Assembly: GCA_963820395.1 (NCBI GenBank)
Contig: CAWGAE010000028.1
Location: 1 to 64,000 of the forward strand
Reading direction: 5' to 3'
DNA from: DATFVJ01 sp963820395
Lineage (GTDB): Bacteria; Actinomycetota; Actinomycetes; Streptosporangiales; Streptosporangiaceae
Length of the DNA: 64,000 bases
The translations under genes and the position numbers were made by a program. This document shows positions 56,122-64,000 of the stretch, in pieces. The notes under the pieces were generated by a model. The model made no database searches. It saw nothing but the letters and a program-made list of their open reading frames with translations, and had not been told where the DNA came from. Every line of letters begins with the position of its first letter. Within the stretch, counting starts at the first letter, position 1.

Positions 56122-56535
56122 TTACATGTCCCCTTCCTGGCGCCGACGCCAGCGTTCTTCCAGCCGCTCCATGAAGCCGTGACTGGAGGGCCGGCTGCGG
56201 ACTCGGCGGCCCGGCCGCGCCGAGCGCAGCGCGCGACCGGATGGCGCCCGCCCGGCACCCGAGCCGCTGATGCGCCGCCAGCTTGTGAGGGCCCACATCG
56301 CGGTTGCGAGCATGACGAGGAAGCCCGCCACTCCGATCCAGATGTACTTGGATATGACCCCGGAAAGCAGCAGGGCAACACCAATCAAGAACCCCAGCCC
56401 CGCCTTGACCACCCGGCGCTTGTAATGCGCCCGTGGGTCACTGGCACGCACGGCGTGCGCGAACTTGGGGTCCTCAGCCTCCAGCGCCCGCTCGATCTGG
56501 TCGAGCAGGCGCTCCTCATGTTCAGAGAGCGGCAC
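56122..56535 (-). CDS. DUF3040 membrane protein
   Basis: The 137-residue product starts VPLSEHEERLLDQIERALEA, followed by EDPKFAHAVR, the hallmark of DUF3040 in actinobacteria. Two helices follow (GLGFLIGVALLLSGVISKYI, IWIGVAGFLVMLATAMWAL) and an Arg-rich tail. I chose the GTG at 56535, five bases after GGGAGG; an in-frame ATG at 56547 adds four residues. The function is unknown. It commonly lies next to dinB, as here. Confidence 0.85.
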   Translation of the reverse strand: MPLSEHEERLLDQIERALEAEDPKFAHAVRASDPRAHYKRRVVKAGLGFLIGVALLLSGVISKYIWIGVAGFLVMLATAMWALTSWRRISGSGAGRAPSGRALRSARPGRRVRSRPSSHGFMERLEERWRRRQEGDM

Positions 56536-56674
56536 GGCGCCTCCCATGGCAACTTTCCCCGCGGGAGTCGGGACATGACCTCGCGGTTCTGCGTCCAGAA
56601 TACGAGTCCGACCATGCCGCGTGGAAGGGACCGTCACGGTTAGGCGGCCATCGCCGTGCAGGCGCCAGATCTCA

Positions 56675-57919
56675 TCACGTACCGCCGCCGCGCGGGTAAC
56701 TGCCGTCACCTCCGTCCCGGGGGCCGCTCATCGCGTTGGCATCCGCGTTGACCAGCGTGGCAGGACCGACTGCAGCAGAACCGAACCGCGCCACGATCCT
56801 GTCCATCGCCCGTTCCGCCTCAGACCAGCGGGACGGACGCTCGCCGAGGGCAAGCTGGGTACCCGCTCCCGTGCCGATGCAGATCAGGTTCGTGGCCCGG
56901 ATGCCGACAAGCCGCAAGGACGAATGCGGATCGAGTCCTGCGGCCTGGTAAAGCGCGCACGCGGTGGCATGGATCTGGCGCGCGACGTCGGTCGGCTCGG
57001 TCAGTGTGCGGGACCGGGTGATCGTGGTGAAGCTGGGGAGCCTGAGCTTCACCACGATGGTCCGCGCAGCGTAACGAGCGGAGCGCAGGCTGCGCGCGGT
57101 GCGCTCGGACAGGCGCAGCAGTTCGCGGCGGATCACGTCGGGATCGGCCACATCCTCGGGAAAGGTCTCCTCCGCGCCGATGCTCCTCTCCGGCGTGTGC
57201 GGCACAACGGGGCGGGTGTCCTGTGCCAAGGCGAGGCTGGCAAGGTGGCTGCCGACAGCGGCGCCGAACTCGCGCCTCAACGTCGCCGCCGGAGTATGTG
57301 CGATGTCGCCGACGGTGTGCATGCCCAGCCGCGCGAGGATCGCGGCGGCCCGGTCCCCCACCCCCCACAGGGCTTGCACCGGCAGTGGGTGCAAGAAGGC
57401 GAGCACATCCGAGGGGGGCACGACAAGGAGGCCGTCCGGCTTGCAACGCGCGGAGGCCAGCTTGGCGATGAACTTGGTCGGCGCGACGCCGACCGAGCAA
57501 GTGATCCCGTGCTGTTCCTTGATCTGCGCGCGGATCACGCCCGCGATCCTGGCCGGCGGCCCGAGCATCCGCCGCGCGCCGGCAACGTCGAGGAATGCCT
57601 CATCGAGCGACAGCGGCTCGACGAGCGGGGTGACACCGCGGAAAATACTCATGATCTCGCGTGAGGCCGCCGCGTATTCACCACGGCGCGGCGGCACCAG
57701 CACGGCCTGCGGGCACAGCCGCATGGCGCGCGCCGTGGGCATCGCCGACCGTACACCGTACGCGCGGGCCTCGTAGGTGGCGGACAGCACGACGCCGCGG
57801 CCCCCGCCCGCCACGATCACCGGCTTGCCACGAAGTCCTGGCTGATCACGGACCTCCACGCTGGCGTAGAAGGCGTCCATGTCGGCGTGCAAGATAAAGC
57901 AGCCCGCGTCGTCCATCAC
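56675..57919 (-). CDS. dinB: DNA polymerase IV (Y family)
   Basis: Translesion polymerase. The 414-residue product has the catalytic motifs ILHADMDAFYASVEVRD and EPLSLDEAFLDVAGARR, the steric region VVLSATYEARAYGVRSAMP, the thumb helix-hairpin-helix (LWGVGDRAAAILARLGMHT) and a little-finger domain (RLVGIRATNLI). There is no clear C-terminal sliding-clamp peptide; the end is Gly/Asp-rich. The start overlaps the methyltransferase stop (ATGA), so the two are coupled. Confidence 0.95.
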   Translation of the reverse strand: MMDDAGCFILHADMDAFYASVEVRDQPGLRGKPVIVAGGGRGVVLSATYEARAYGVRSAMPTARAMRLCPQAVLVPPRRGEYAAASREIMSIFRGVTPLVEPLSLDEAFLDVAGARRMLGPPARIAGVIRAQIKEQHGITCSVGVAPTKFIAKLASARCKPDGLLVVPPSDVLAFLHPLPVQALWGVGDRAAAILARLGMHTVGDIAHTPAATLRREFGAAVGSHLASLALAQDTRPVVPHTPERSIGAEETFPEDVADPDVIRRELLRLSERTARSLRSARYAARTIVVKLRLPSFTTITRSRTLTEPTDVARQIHATACALYQAAGLDPHSSLRLVGIRATNLICIGTGAGTQLALGERPSRWSEAERAMDRIVARFGSAAVGPATLVNADANAMSGPRDGGDGSYPRGGGT

Positions 57920-58662
57920 CGGTGCCCGAAGACGTGCAACTGCATGGCGATGTCGCGCAGCGCCGGGTGCTCCGCAGCGGCCTGCTCAAGCGCGAGCAGC
58001 GCCGCGCCAGCGCCCGGGTCAAAATCTAGCAACGCGCTCGGCACCAGATCGGAGAAGACGCGTATCCCGTGCGCGGCGCCGGGCCGCAGGCCCGCCTTCT
58101 CGATCAATCCGGTGAGACCGGCCAGAGTGAACCGGCGCGGCGACCCAGCGCCGGCCGCACCAGGTTCTGTCTCGCCGAGCAGATGCCTTGCCTCGTCGAA
58201 ATGACCGGTGAGCGCCCGGTGGATGATGGCCGCGACCGCACCCGCGGCGAGCACGCTAACCGCGCCGCCCGGGCGAAGGACGTGGGCGATCGTCACGAGA
58301 GCGGCCGCCGGGTCGTCGACATATTCGAGCACGCTGTGGCAGAGGACCAGGTCGGCTCCCGACTCGCCGGCGATCCCGGGCAGGTCGGCCACATCTCCCA
58401 GGACCGCGACCAGCGGCACGCCCTGCTCGGCGGCACGGCGCTCCGCCGCGGCGAGTGAATCGGGGCTCGGATCCACAACCGTCACCCGGTGGCCCAGGCA
58501 GGCGAGCGGCACGGCGAATCTCCCCGTACCCCCGCCCGCGTCCACGATGTCGAGGTGCTCGCGCCCAGTCTGCTCCGCGCGGGCCGACGCGGCACCGCGC
58601 AGCGCGGCCCACACCACGGCCGTGCGCGCCGCGTTGCGCCTGCCCAAATGATCCTCGGCCAC
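57916..58662 (-). CDS. class I SAM-dependent methyltransferase
   Basis: The 248-residue product has motif I in LDIVDAGGGTGRFAVPLACL, the acidic residue of motif II in VTVVDPSPDSLAAAERRA, LGDVADLPG, and VLCHSVLEYVDDPAAAL. The class resembles small-molecule or tRNA-type methyltransferases next to dinB in actinobacteria; the substrate is unknown. I chose the GTG at 58662 (VAEDHLGRRNAARTAVVW) because GAGGAGG lies six bases upstream; longer starts have no such site. Confidence 0.85.
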   Translation of the reverse strand: MAEDHLGRRNAARTAVVWAALRGAASARAEQTGREHLDIVDAGGGTGRFAVPLACLGHRVTVVDPSPDSLAAAERRAAEQGVPLVAVLGDVADLPGIAGESGADLVLCHSVLEYVDDPAAALVTIAHVLRPGGAVSVLAAGAVAAIIHRALTGHFDEARHLLGETEPGAAGAGSPRRFTLAGLTGLIEKAGLRPGAAHGIRVFSDLVPSALLDFDPGAGAALLALEQAAAEHPALRDIAMQLHVFGHR

Positions 58663-58813
58663 GGCCACCCTCCTCGTCACGTCGCCACCCGCACTCAAAT
58701 GTAGTGGCGGGGCCTGACAATCCGCCTGCACCACCAGGGGCAGCGAAGCTCGGTACCGATTCTTAACGGCTGCGCGGCGATGGCGCCGCAAATGAGCGCG
58801 CATTCGTGATAAC

Positions 58814-58848
58814 GGGCAGGCCGCACGGGGCAGGCCGCACGGGGCAGG
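58814..58848. repeat. 14-bp direct repeats before the gamma-glutamyltransferase gene
   Basis: The unit gggcaggccgcacg occurs at 58814-58827 and 58828-58841, and half a unit (gggcagg) follows to 58848, eight bases before the ATG. The last half unit may serve as the ribosome site. The divergent gap of about 190 bp otherwise shows no clear element. Confidence 0.75.
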
Positions 58849-58856
58849 ATGAGGCC

Positions 58857-60443
58857 ATGGCGCTGCCCACGATTGACCGCAAGCCGTTGTACGCGCCGCG
58901 GGGGGCCGTCGCGACCAGCCAACCGCTCGCGGCCGCGGCTGGCCTCGCGGCGTTGCAGAGCGGCGGCAACGCCGTGGATGCCGCCATCGCCACCGCGGTC
59001 ACGCTTACCGTCGTGCAGCCGGCCTCCAACCACGTGGGCAGCGATCTGTTCGTCCTGGTGTGGGATGGCCGGCAAGTGCACGGGCTGAACGGGTCCGGGC
59101 GGGCGCCCGCCGGGCTCACCGCGGCCGAGGTCCGCCGCAGCGGCCATCTGAGCATGCCGCTGCGGGGCTGGCTGCCGGTGACCGTACCCGGGGCACCGCG
59201 CGCCTGGCGGGACCTGCACGACCGGTTCGGCAGGCGCCCGTTCGAGGACCTGCTGCGGGACGCGATCGAGTACGCGGACCGTGGTTACCCGGTATCGCCG
59301 ACCGCCGCGCATCACTGGAGGGCGGGGATCGCCGAATCCGGGCACCTGAGCGGGCCCGAGTTCGAGGGCTTCCTGCCGATGTTCGCGGCCGGCGGACGGG
59401 CGCCAGCCGCCGGCCAGAACTGGCGGAGCACAGATCTTGCGGCGACGTTGCGCCGCATCGCGGCGACGGGCAGCGACGACTTCTACACCGGCAAGACAGC
59501 TGAGCAGATCGTCGCGTTCTCCAGAAGCACCGGCGGTTACCTGTCCGAGGCCGACCTGGCTGGGCACACCAGCACCTGGGTCGAGCCCATCTCGGCAACC
59601 TACCGCGGTCACGAGGTGTGGGAAGTGCCGCCGAACGGCCAGGGCCTTGCCGCCCTGATCGCGCTCAACATCCTCGGTGGCTTCGACATGCCCTCCTACC
59701 AGTCAGCTGAGAGGTACCACCTGCAGATCGAGGCCATCAAGCTCGCGCTCACCGACGCCCAGCACCACGTCGCCGACCCGGAGCACGCCACGGTGCCGGT
59801 CGCCGGCCTGCTCGCCCCGGATTACGCACAGCGGCGGCGGGCCCTTATCGGTTCGCTGGCGCTGGTGCCGCAACCGGGTGAGCCGGACCGCGGCGGCACT
59901 GTCTATCTGTGCGCCGCCGATTCCGATGGCGTCATGGTGAGCCTGATCCAGTCGAACTACCTAGGGTTCGGCGCGCACGTGGTCGCGCCGGGCACGGGCG
60001 TGTCACTGCAATGCCGCGGCGCGGGTTTCTCGCTCAATGACGACGATCCCAACTGCCTCGCACCCCGCAAACGGCCCTACCACACGATCATTCCCGGCTT
60101 CCTCACACGCGACGGTATGCCCGTAGGGCCGTTCGGGATCATGGGCGGGCACATGCAGCCGCAGGGGCATCTGCAACTGATCAGCAACACGGTCGACTAC
60201 GGCATGGATCCGCAGGCCGCCCTCGACGCGCCACGCTGGTACTGGGCGCGGGAGCGACGCGTGCACGTAGAGCCGCGGGTGCCCGCGGCCGTCCGCGCCG
60301 CGCTCGCGGAGCGCTGCCACGAGGTCACCACAGCCGGCGCGGTCGATCTCGTCGGCTGCGGGCAGGCGATCTGGCGGCTGGCCGAAAGCGGCTACGTCGC
60401 GGGAACCGAGCCCCGCGCTGACGGGTGCGCGCTCGGCTACTGA
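58857..60443 (+). CDS. gamma-glutamyltransferase family (YwrD-like) protein
   Basis: Ntn-hydrolase that self-cleaves and transfers or hydrolyses gamma-glutamyl groups. The 528-residue protein starts APRGAVATSQPLAAAAGLAA and LQSGGNAVDAAIATAVTLTV. The probable nucleophile Thr is in GGTVYLCAADSDGVMVSLIQ, at the start of the small subunit. Also seen are SNYLGFGAHVVAPGTGVSLQ and GPFGIMGGHMQPQGHLQLI. There is no signal peptide, so it is cytoplasmic, unlike the secreted E. coli enzyme. The substrate is uncertain. It converges on nusB over 23 bp. Confidence 0.9.
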   Translation: MALPTIDRKPLYAPRGAVATSQPLAAAAGLAALQSGGNAVDAAIATAVTLTVVQPASNHVGSDLFVLVWDGRQVHGLNGSGRAPAGLTAAEVRRSGHLSMPLRGWLPVTVPGAPRAWRDLHDRFGRRPFEDLLRDAIEYADRGYPVSPTAAHHWRAGIAESGHLSGPEFEGFLPMFAAGGRAPAAGQNWRSTDLAATLRRIAATGSDDFYTGKTAEQIVAFSRSTGGYLSEADLAGHTSTWVEPISATYRGHEVWEVPPNGQGLAALIALNILGGFDMPSYQSAERYHLQIEAIKLALTDAQHHVADPEHATVPVAGLLAPDYAQRRRALIGSLALVPQPGEPDRGGTVYLCAADSDGVMVSLIQSNYLGFGAHVVAPGTGVSLQCRGAGFSLNDDDPNCLAPRKRPYHTIIPGFLTRDGMPVGPFGIMGGHMQPQGHLQLISNTVDYGMDPQAALDAPRWYWARERRVHVEPRVPAAVRAALAERCHEVTTAGAVDLVGCGQAIWRLAESGYVAGTEPRADGCALGY

Positions 60444-60466
60444 GGGGCCGGCAACGCCGCCCGCAG

Positions 60467-60883
60467 CTACTGCTCCGCCGCCGGCGCCCCCTTCAGCTCG
60501 AGCAGGCGGGCGAGCAGGCCGTTGACGAACGCGGCCGAATCGTCGGTGGAAAGCTGCCCGGCGAGCAGCACGGCCTCGCTGATGGCGACGCCGTCGGGCA
60601 CATCGTCGGCATACAGCAGCTCGAACACGCCGATCCGCAGGACGTTCCTATCTACCGCGGGCATGCGGTCGAGCGTCCAGCCGGCCGAGTGGCGGGCCAG
60701 CAGCGCGTCGATATGCTGGCGATGCGCCTGCACGCCGTGTACCAGCTCGGCGGCGTACGCCGGTACCGGCGGGCTCGCCTGAGCTGTTCGCTCGGCCAGC
60801 ACCTCGGCCACCGGCGCGCCGCGCAGCTCGGCCTCGAACAGGACATCGAGCGCGCGCTTACGGGCTTTGCTTCGCGCTGGCAC
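60467..60883 (-). CDS. nusB: transcription antitermination factor NusB
   Basis: All-helical RNA-binding factor acting with NusE at boxA. The conserved start is SKARKRALDVLFEAELRG; later motifs are LDRMPAVDRNVLRIGVFELL and the final helices GVAISEAVLLAGQLS, AAFVNGLLARL. The GTG at 60883 gives 138 residues, the family length; the open frame to 61030 has no family match. It lies after efp on the same strand, the usual actinobacterial order. Confidence 0.92.
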   Translation of the reverse strand: MPARSKARKRALDVLFEAELRGAPVAEVLAERTAQASPPVPAYAAELVHGVQAHRQHIDALLARHSAGWTLDRMPAVDRNVLRIGVFELLYADDVPDGVAISEAVLLAGQLSTDDSAAFVNGLLARLLELKGAPAAEQ

Positions 60884-61026
60884 CGCGACCGCCACCTTCC
60901 AAGGCTTGACACATGGGGCGTGGATCGGCCGATTCACATCCAACCGTGAGCGGACCACTACCGTCTGCGGGATCCCGGGAGTCGTCCCCGTGGGGCAATA
61001 CAGCCCTAACGGCTGCGCGGCACGGA

Positions 61027-61584
61027 TCATGCGCGCCCGAGATACTCGCCGCTGCGCGTGTCGACCTTGATCTTCTGGCCGGTGGTGACGAACAGTGGCA
61101 CCTGGACCTGCGCGCCGGTCACCAGCGTGGCTGGCTTCGTGCCGCCGGTGGACCTGTCGCCCTGCACGCCGGGATCGGTCTGGCTCACCGTCAGCTCGAC
61201 CGCCGCGGGAAGCTCGACGTACAGCGGCGTTCCCTCGTTGAACGCGATCGTGGCCGTCTGCTCCTCTAGTAGGTAGCCCGCGGCGCCGCCGACGACGTCC
61301 GCGGGGATGTGCGGCTGGTCGTAGTTCTCGGTGTCCATGAAGACGAAATCGCCGCCCTCACGGTAGAGGTACTGCATCTCGCGCTTGTCGACGTTTGCGA
61401 CGTCGACCTTCACCCCGGCGTTGAATGTCCTGTCCACCACCTTGTTCGAGAGCACGTTCTTCAGCTTCGTTCGCACGAACGCGCCACCCTTCCCCGGCTT
61501 GACGTGCTGGAAGTCGACAACATTCCAGAGCTGCCCGTCGAGGTTCAGGGTCATGCCGTTCTTCAGGTCGTTCGTGGTGGCCAC
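61027..61584 (-). CDS. efp: translation elongation factor P
   Basis: Relieves ribosome stalling at polyproline. The 185-residue protein has the three-domain EF-P length, tip loop HVKPGKGGAFVRTKLKNVLS (the modifiable Lys position), and the C-terminal signature TRSGEYLGRA. The GTG at 61584 (VATTNDLKNGMTLNLDGQLW) starts it. The frame is open far upstream only because the peptidase gene has frame breaks; the apparent fusion is not real. Many proteins here are Pro-rich (FtsL, IleS N-terminus), which makes EF-P relevant. Confidence 0.95.
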   Translation of the reverse strand: MATTNDLKNGMTLNLDGQLWNVVDFQHVKPGKGGAFVRTKLKNVLSNKVVDRTFNAGVKVDVANVDKREMQYLYREGGDFVFMDTENYDQPHIPADVVGGAAGYLLEEQTATIAFNEGTPLYVELPAAVELTVSQTDPGVQGDRSTGGTKPATLVTGAQVQVPLFVTTGQKIKVDTRSGEYLGRA

Positions 61585-61618
61585 GGCTGTCGTCTCTCCC
61601 GCAAAGCAGGGCCGCCCG

Positions 61619-62713
61619 TCACAATACGAGCAGCTCCCTGGTGGTCGTCGTGAGGAGTTCCCGCGGTCCCGCCCCGGAGCGCACCACCAGGGTGTCCTCG
61701 ACCCGGACACCGCCCTTGCCCGGTAGGTAGATCCCGGGCTCAACGGTGATGGGAACTCGGTCCCCGAGTGTACCGGTCCCGTCGCTGGTGAATCAGCGGT
61801 GCCTCGTGGATCTCCAGGCCGACGCCGTGGCCGAGCCCGTGTCCGAAATGCCCGCCGTAACCGGCCGCCGCGATGAGGTCGCGGGCGGCGGCGTCCACGT
61901 GCGCGACGCGTGCACCGGGCTGGGCGGCGGTCGACGCCAGCCTGCTGCGCCGCGGCCACGAGCCGGTAGACCTCGCGCTGCCAGCGCGCAGCGGCGCCGA
62001 CCGCAACGGTCCTGGTCATGTCCGCGTGGTAACCGCGGTAGCAGGCGCCGAAGTCCATGGTGACCAGGTCGCCCCGCTCGACCGGCCGGCCGGCCGGAAC
62101 ATGATGCGGGATAGCACCGTTCGGCCCGCTCGCGACGATTGTGGCGAACCCGGCCCTGTCGGCGCCAAGCTCCAGCATGCGCCGCTCAAGCACCGATCGC
62201 GAGCTGTTTCTCGGTGATGCCCGGGCAGATTGACGGCAGCACCTCGTCGAACGCCTGGCAGGTGAACCCGCACGCCGTCGCGATCGCGGTGATCTCCTCC
62301 TCGTCCTTCACCATGCGCAGCTCTTCCACCACACGGCCCAGCGGTGCGAGGTCGATTTCCGGTCTGTCACAGGCCAGCGTCGCGTGCTGCTCCACGCTCA
62401 TCGCGTGCGCCTCGAACAGGATCCGGCGCAGCCCCTGGCTGGCTGCATGCGCGGCGAGCGATGCCACGACATCTCGCGTGGTGAGGCGCTCCACATCGGG
62501 GCAGTCACGCTCCGCGGCGAGTGCATACCTGCTGTCGGTCGCGAGCACGGCAGGCTGGCCGCCAGCCGCGGTCACAAGCAGGGCCGCGTTCGAGCTGGCG
62601 AGCCCGGTGAGGTACTCGACGTTGATCAGGTAAGTGATGAGCGCGGCATCGGCGTCCTGTCCGGCGATCTTGCCCGCAAGGAGCTGCCGTCGTGCGGCAT
62701 GAGCGTCCGGCAT
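61619..62713 (-). CDS. Xaa-Pro peptidase (PepP/PepQ, M24B), three frame breaks
   Basis: Metallopeptidase removing residues before proline. The ATG at 62713 gives MPDAHAARRQLLAGKIAGQD. The N-terminal creatinase-like domain ends ICPGITEKQLAI. The catalytic domain has metal ligands in VTMDFGACYRGYHADMTRTV, HFGHGLGHGVGLEIHEAPLI, and, in a third frame, EPGIYL and VRVEDTLVV. It ends TTTTRELLVL at 61619. Breaks lie near 62195, 61930 and 61795, each fixed by dropping one base; the length 61619-62713 then fits (363 residues). It stands before efp, the usual place for this gene in actinobacteria. Confidence 0.88.
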
Positions 62714-62787
62714 GCCAACGACTGTACGCAAGCGTGCGCAGCCGGATCCGCCTGGCGAGGTGACTGCCTAGCGGCGCACGTCAGCAC

Positions 62788-62849
62788 GCGAGGTCGCGGA
62801 TCCGCTCGATCAGCGTCAGGAGGCGAGGTCGCGGATCCGCTCGATCAGC
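62788..62849. repeat. 27-bp direct repeat, period 35 bp, at the 3' end of the oxidoreductase gene
   Basis: The sequence starting gcgaggtcgcggatccgctc at 62823-62849 encodes the last codons of the oxidoreductase (LIERIRDLAS). An exact copy lies at 62788-62814, after the stop codon. It looks like a short tandem duplication of the gene end. Confidence 0.9.
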
Positions 62850-63865
62850 CGCACCCGGCCGACGTGGCTGGGCGCGATCGGGGTGACGTTGAGCGTGCTG
62901 ACGCCAGCCTCTCGCAGCGCGGCGAGCCGCTCGCGCAGATAGGGCTCCGGCCCTACCAGCGAGGTACCCGCAAGCAGTTCGCCCGGCACGGCCGCCGCTG
63001 CCTCGTCCTTCTTGCCATCCAGGTAAAGGTCCTGGATCTGCTTGGCCTCGGCCTCGTAGCCGTACCTGCGCGCGAGATCGTTATAGAAGTTGCGGCCTCT
63101 GGCACCCATGCCGCCGATGTAGAGGGCCAGCATCGGCCGGAAGAAGTCGAGCACCCCCGCGCTGTTCTCACCGATCGCCAGTGGCGCCTGCGCGATGACG
63201 TCGAGCGGTGCAAGCCCGGCATCCCGCTTGGCCCGGCCGGCCGCGAGCGCCCCGCCCCATACCTGCGCCGCCTTCTCGGGCAGGAAGAAGATCGGTTCCC
63301 AGCCGTCGGCAAGTTCGGCGGTCATCGTCACGTTCTTGGGGCCGATCGCGGCCACGACGATCGGGATGCGGTCCCGCACGGGATGGTTGATCAGTTTGAG
63401 CGGCTTACCGAGACCGGTCCCCGCCTCCGGCGGCAGCGGGATCTGGTAATAACGCCCGTCATACGTGAGCCGTTCCCGGCGCCAGACCTTGCGGCAGATC
63501 TCGATGATTTCCCTGGTCCGACCGAGCGGTGCGTCGTAGCGCACGCCGTGCCAGCCCTCGATGACCTGCGGGCCAGAGGCGCCTATGCCGAGCACGAACC
63601 GGCCACCGGAGACGTAGTCCAGGCCAGCCGCGGTCATCGCGGTGAGCGTGGGCGTCCTCGAATACAGCTGCAGGATCCCCGAGGCGAGCTGGATCCGTTC
63701 GGTCTTGGCGGCGAGGTAGCCAAGCTGGCTCACGGCGTCGAAGCTGTATGCCTCGGGCACGAAGACGATGTCCAGGCCCGCCTTCTCGTAGTCGGCAAGT
63801 TCCTCCGCGGTCTCCGCGAAACCGCCCGCATAGCCCAGGGGCATCCCGATTCGCATATGCCGCAC
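62816..63865 (-). CDS. LLM-class (F420-dependent type) oxidoreductase
   Basis: The 349-residue bacterial luciferase-like TIM barrel has MRIGMPLGYAGGFAETAEEL at the start, VPEAYSFDAVSQLGYLAAKT, RIQLASGILQLYSRTP, and RFVLGIGASGPQVIEGWHGV. This arrangement is typical of F420-dependent oxidoreductases of actinobacteria; the substrate is unknown. ATGs at 63865 and 63856 could both start it. The 135 bp upstream to the window end hold no gene; a small inverted repeat (cagctac at 63898-63904, gtagctg at 63916-63922) lies there. Confidence 0.88.
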   Translation of the reverse strand: MRHMRIGMPLGYAGGFAETAEELADYEKAGLDIVFVPEAYSFDAVSQLGYLAAKTERIQLASGILQLYSRTPTLTAMTAAGLDYVSGGRFVLGIGASGPQVIEGWHGVRYDAPLGRTREIIEICRKVWRRERLTYDGRYYQIPLPPEAGTGLGKPLKLINHPVRDRIPIVVAAIGPKNVTMTAELADGWEPIFFLPEKAAQVWGGALAAGRAKRDAGLAPLDVIAQAPLAIGENSAGVLDFFRPMLALYIGGMGARGRNFYNDLARRYGYEAEAKQIQDLYLDGKKDEAAAAVPGELLAGTSLVGPEPYLRERLAALREAGVSTLNVTPIAPSHVGRVRLIERIRDLAS

Positions 63866-64000
63866 CTTTCACGGATTCGCAAGTGCCGAATGTCGTTCAG
63901 CTACCACTTTGGACAGTAGCTGGCGCGGCACAAGTGCTCAGGCACTGACGGCACGGAAGCGGGCCTTCCGCCGCGTTCCGTTCTATTCGGTGCTGTCGCC

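Noticed and set aside
61027..62193. Fusion of a peptidase fragment to EF-P
   Set aside because: The continuous frame results from frame breaks in the peptidase gene; EF-P has its own GTG at 61584 and normal length from there.
1251..62713. Programmed ribosomal frameshifting at the frame breaks
   Set aside because: The breaks fall in unrelated genes, lack common slippery sites or pseudoknots that I can see, and are not known for these families; one-base errors are simpler.
1..64000. tRNA, rRNA, insertion sequence or prophage genes
   Set aside because: None recognised: no transposase or integrase motifs, no tRNA-like cloverleaf noticed by eye. A tRNAscan or Infernal run could still find a small RNA that I missed.

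Overview
The window is a 64 kb piece of chromosome from a high-GC Gram-positive actinomycete. The evidence is a strong G/C bias at third codon positions, a dcw cluster of the actinobacterial type (ftsZ followed by pgeF, yggS, sepF, yggT and divIVA; no ftsA), a PriA-type HisA, a translational-type T-box in front of ileS, and families common in Streptosporangiales/Streptomycetales (DUF574 methyltransferase, XRE-DUF5753 regulator, HATPase_c anti-sigma-like protein, DUF3040, DUF2567, TIGR03085). The species cannot be named from the sequence.

Layout. 0.3-7.4 kb (minus strand): hisI, a Trp-operon membrane protein, a small 4-TM protein coupled to an atypical OmpR-type response regulator, a CD225 membrane protein, trpC, trpB, trpA, lgt. 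trpE is not where it would be expected. 7.7-11.2 kb: TIGR03085 protein, then an accessory insert (DUF574 methyltransferase, XRE-DUF5753 regulator, ATP-binding regulator) with a nested palindrome in its divergent intergenic region. 11.3-16.9 kb (minus): hisD-hisC-hisB-hisH-priA-ridA-hisF, largely overlapped start-to-stop. PriA probably also supplies the TrpF activity that the trp genes here lack. 17-30 kb: DUF2567 protein, an ABC exporter pair, dnaE, rluA-family synthase, lspA, a DksA/TraR-like protein, and divergently ileS with a well-formed T-box leader. 30.1-52.4 kb (minus): the division and cell-wall cluster, transcribed mraZ-rsmH-ftsL-ftsI-murE-murF-mraY-murD-ftsW-murG-murC-ftsQ-ftsZ-pgeF-yggS-sepF-yggT-divIVA, headed by four 10-bp-phased MraZ boxes. 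52.8-55.9 kb (plus): moxR and a damaged DUF58/transglutaminase pair. 56.1-58.7 kb: DUF3040, DNA polymerase IV, methyltransferase. 58.9-60.4 kb: gamma-glutamyltransferase. 60.5-63.9 kb (minus): pepP/pepQ-like peptidase, efp, nusB, and an LLM-family (F420-type) oxidoreductase.

Two features run through the whole window. First, about fifteen one-base frame breaks fall in otherwise well conserved and mostly essential genes (trpA, hisF, hisC, murD, ftsI, rsmH, moxR, pepP and others). Most look like one extra base, often at a short G/C run, which points to sequence or assembly error more than to gene decay. The apparent MurF-MraY fusion fits the same explanation. Second, short tandem repeats (7-35 bp) are unusually frequent. 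Several lie in frame inside extensions or linkers of core proteins (LspA, IleS, FtsZ, FtsQ, FtsL), and others end or pad genes and intergenic gaps.

I did not find a clear new defence or biosynthetic system. The most unusual items are the atypical response-regulator/membrane-protein pair inside the his-trp block, the palindrome-bearing accessory insert, the second, oppositely oriented pair of MraZ-like boxes facing moxR, the DUF58-TgpA deletion junction, and the repeat-rich mraY-murD gap carrying a decayed copy of the mraY 3' end.
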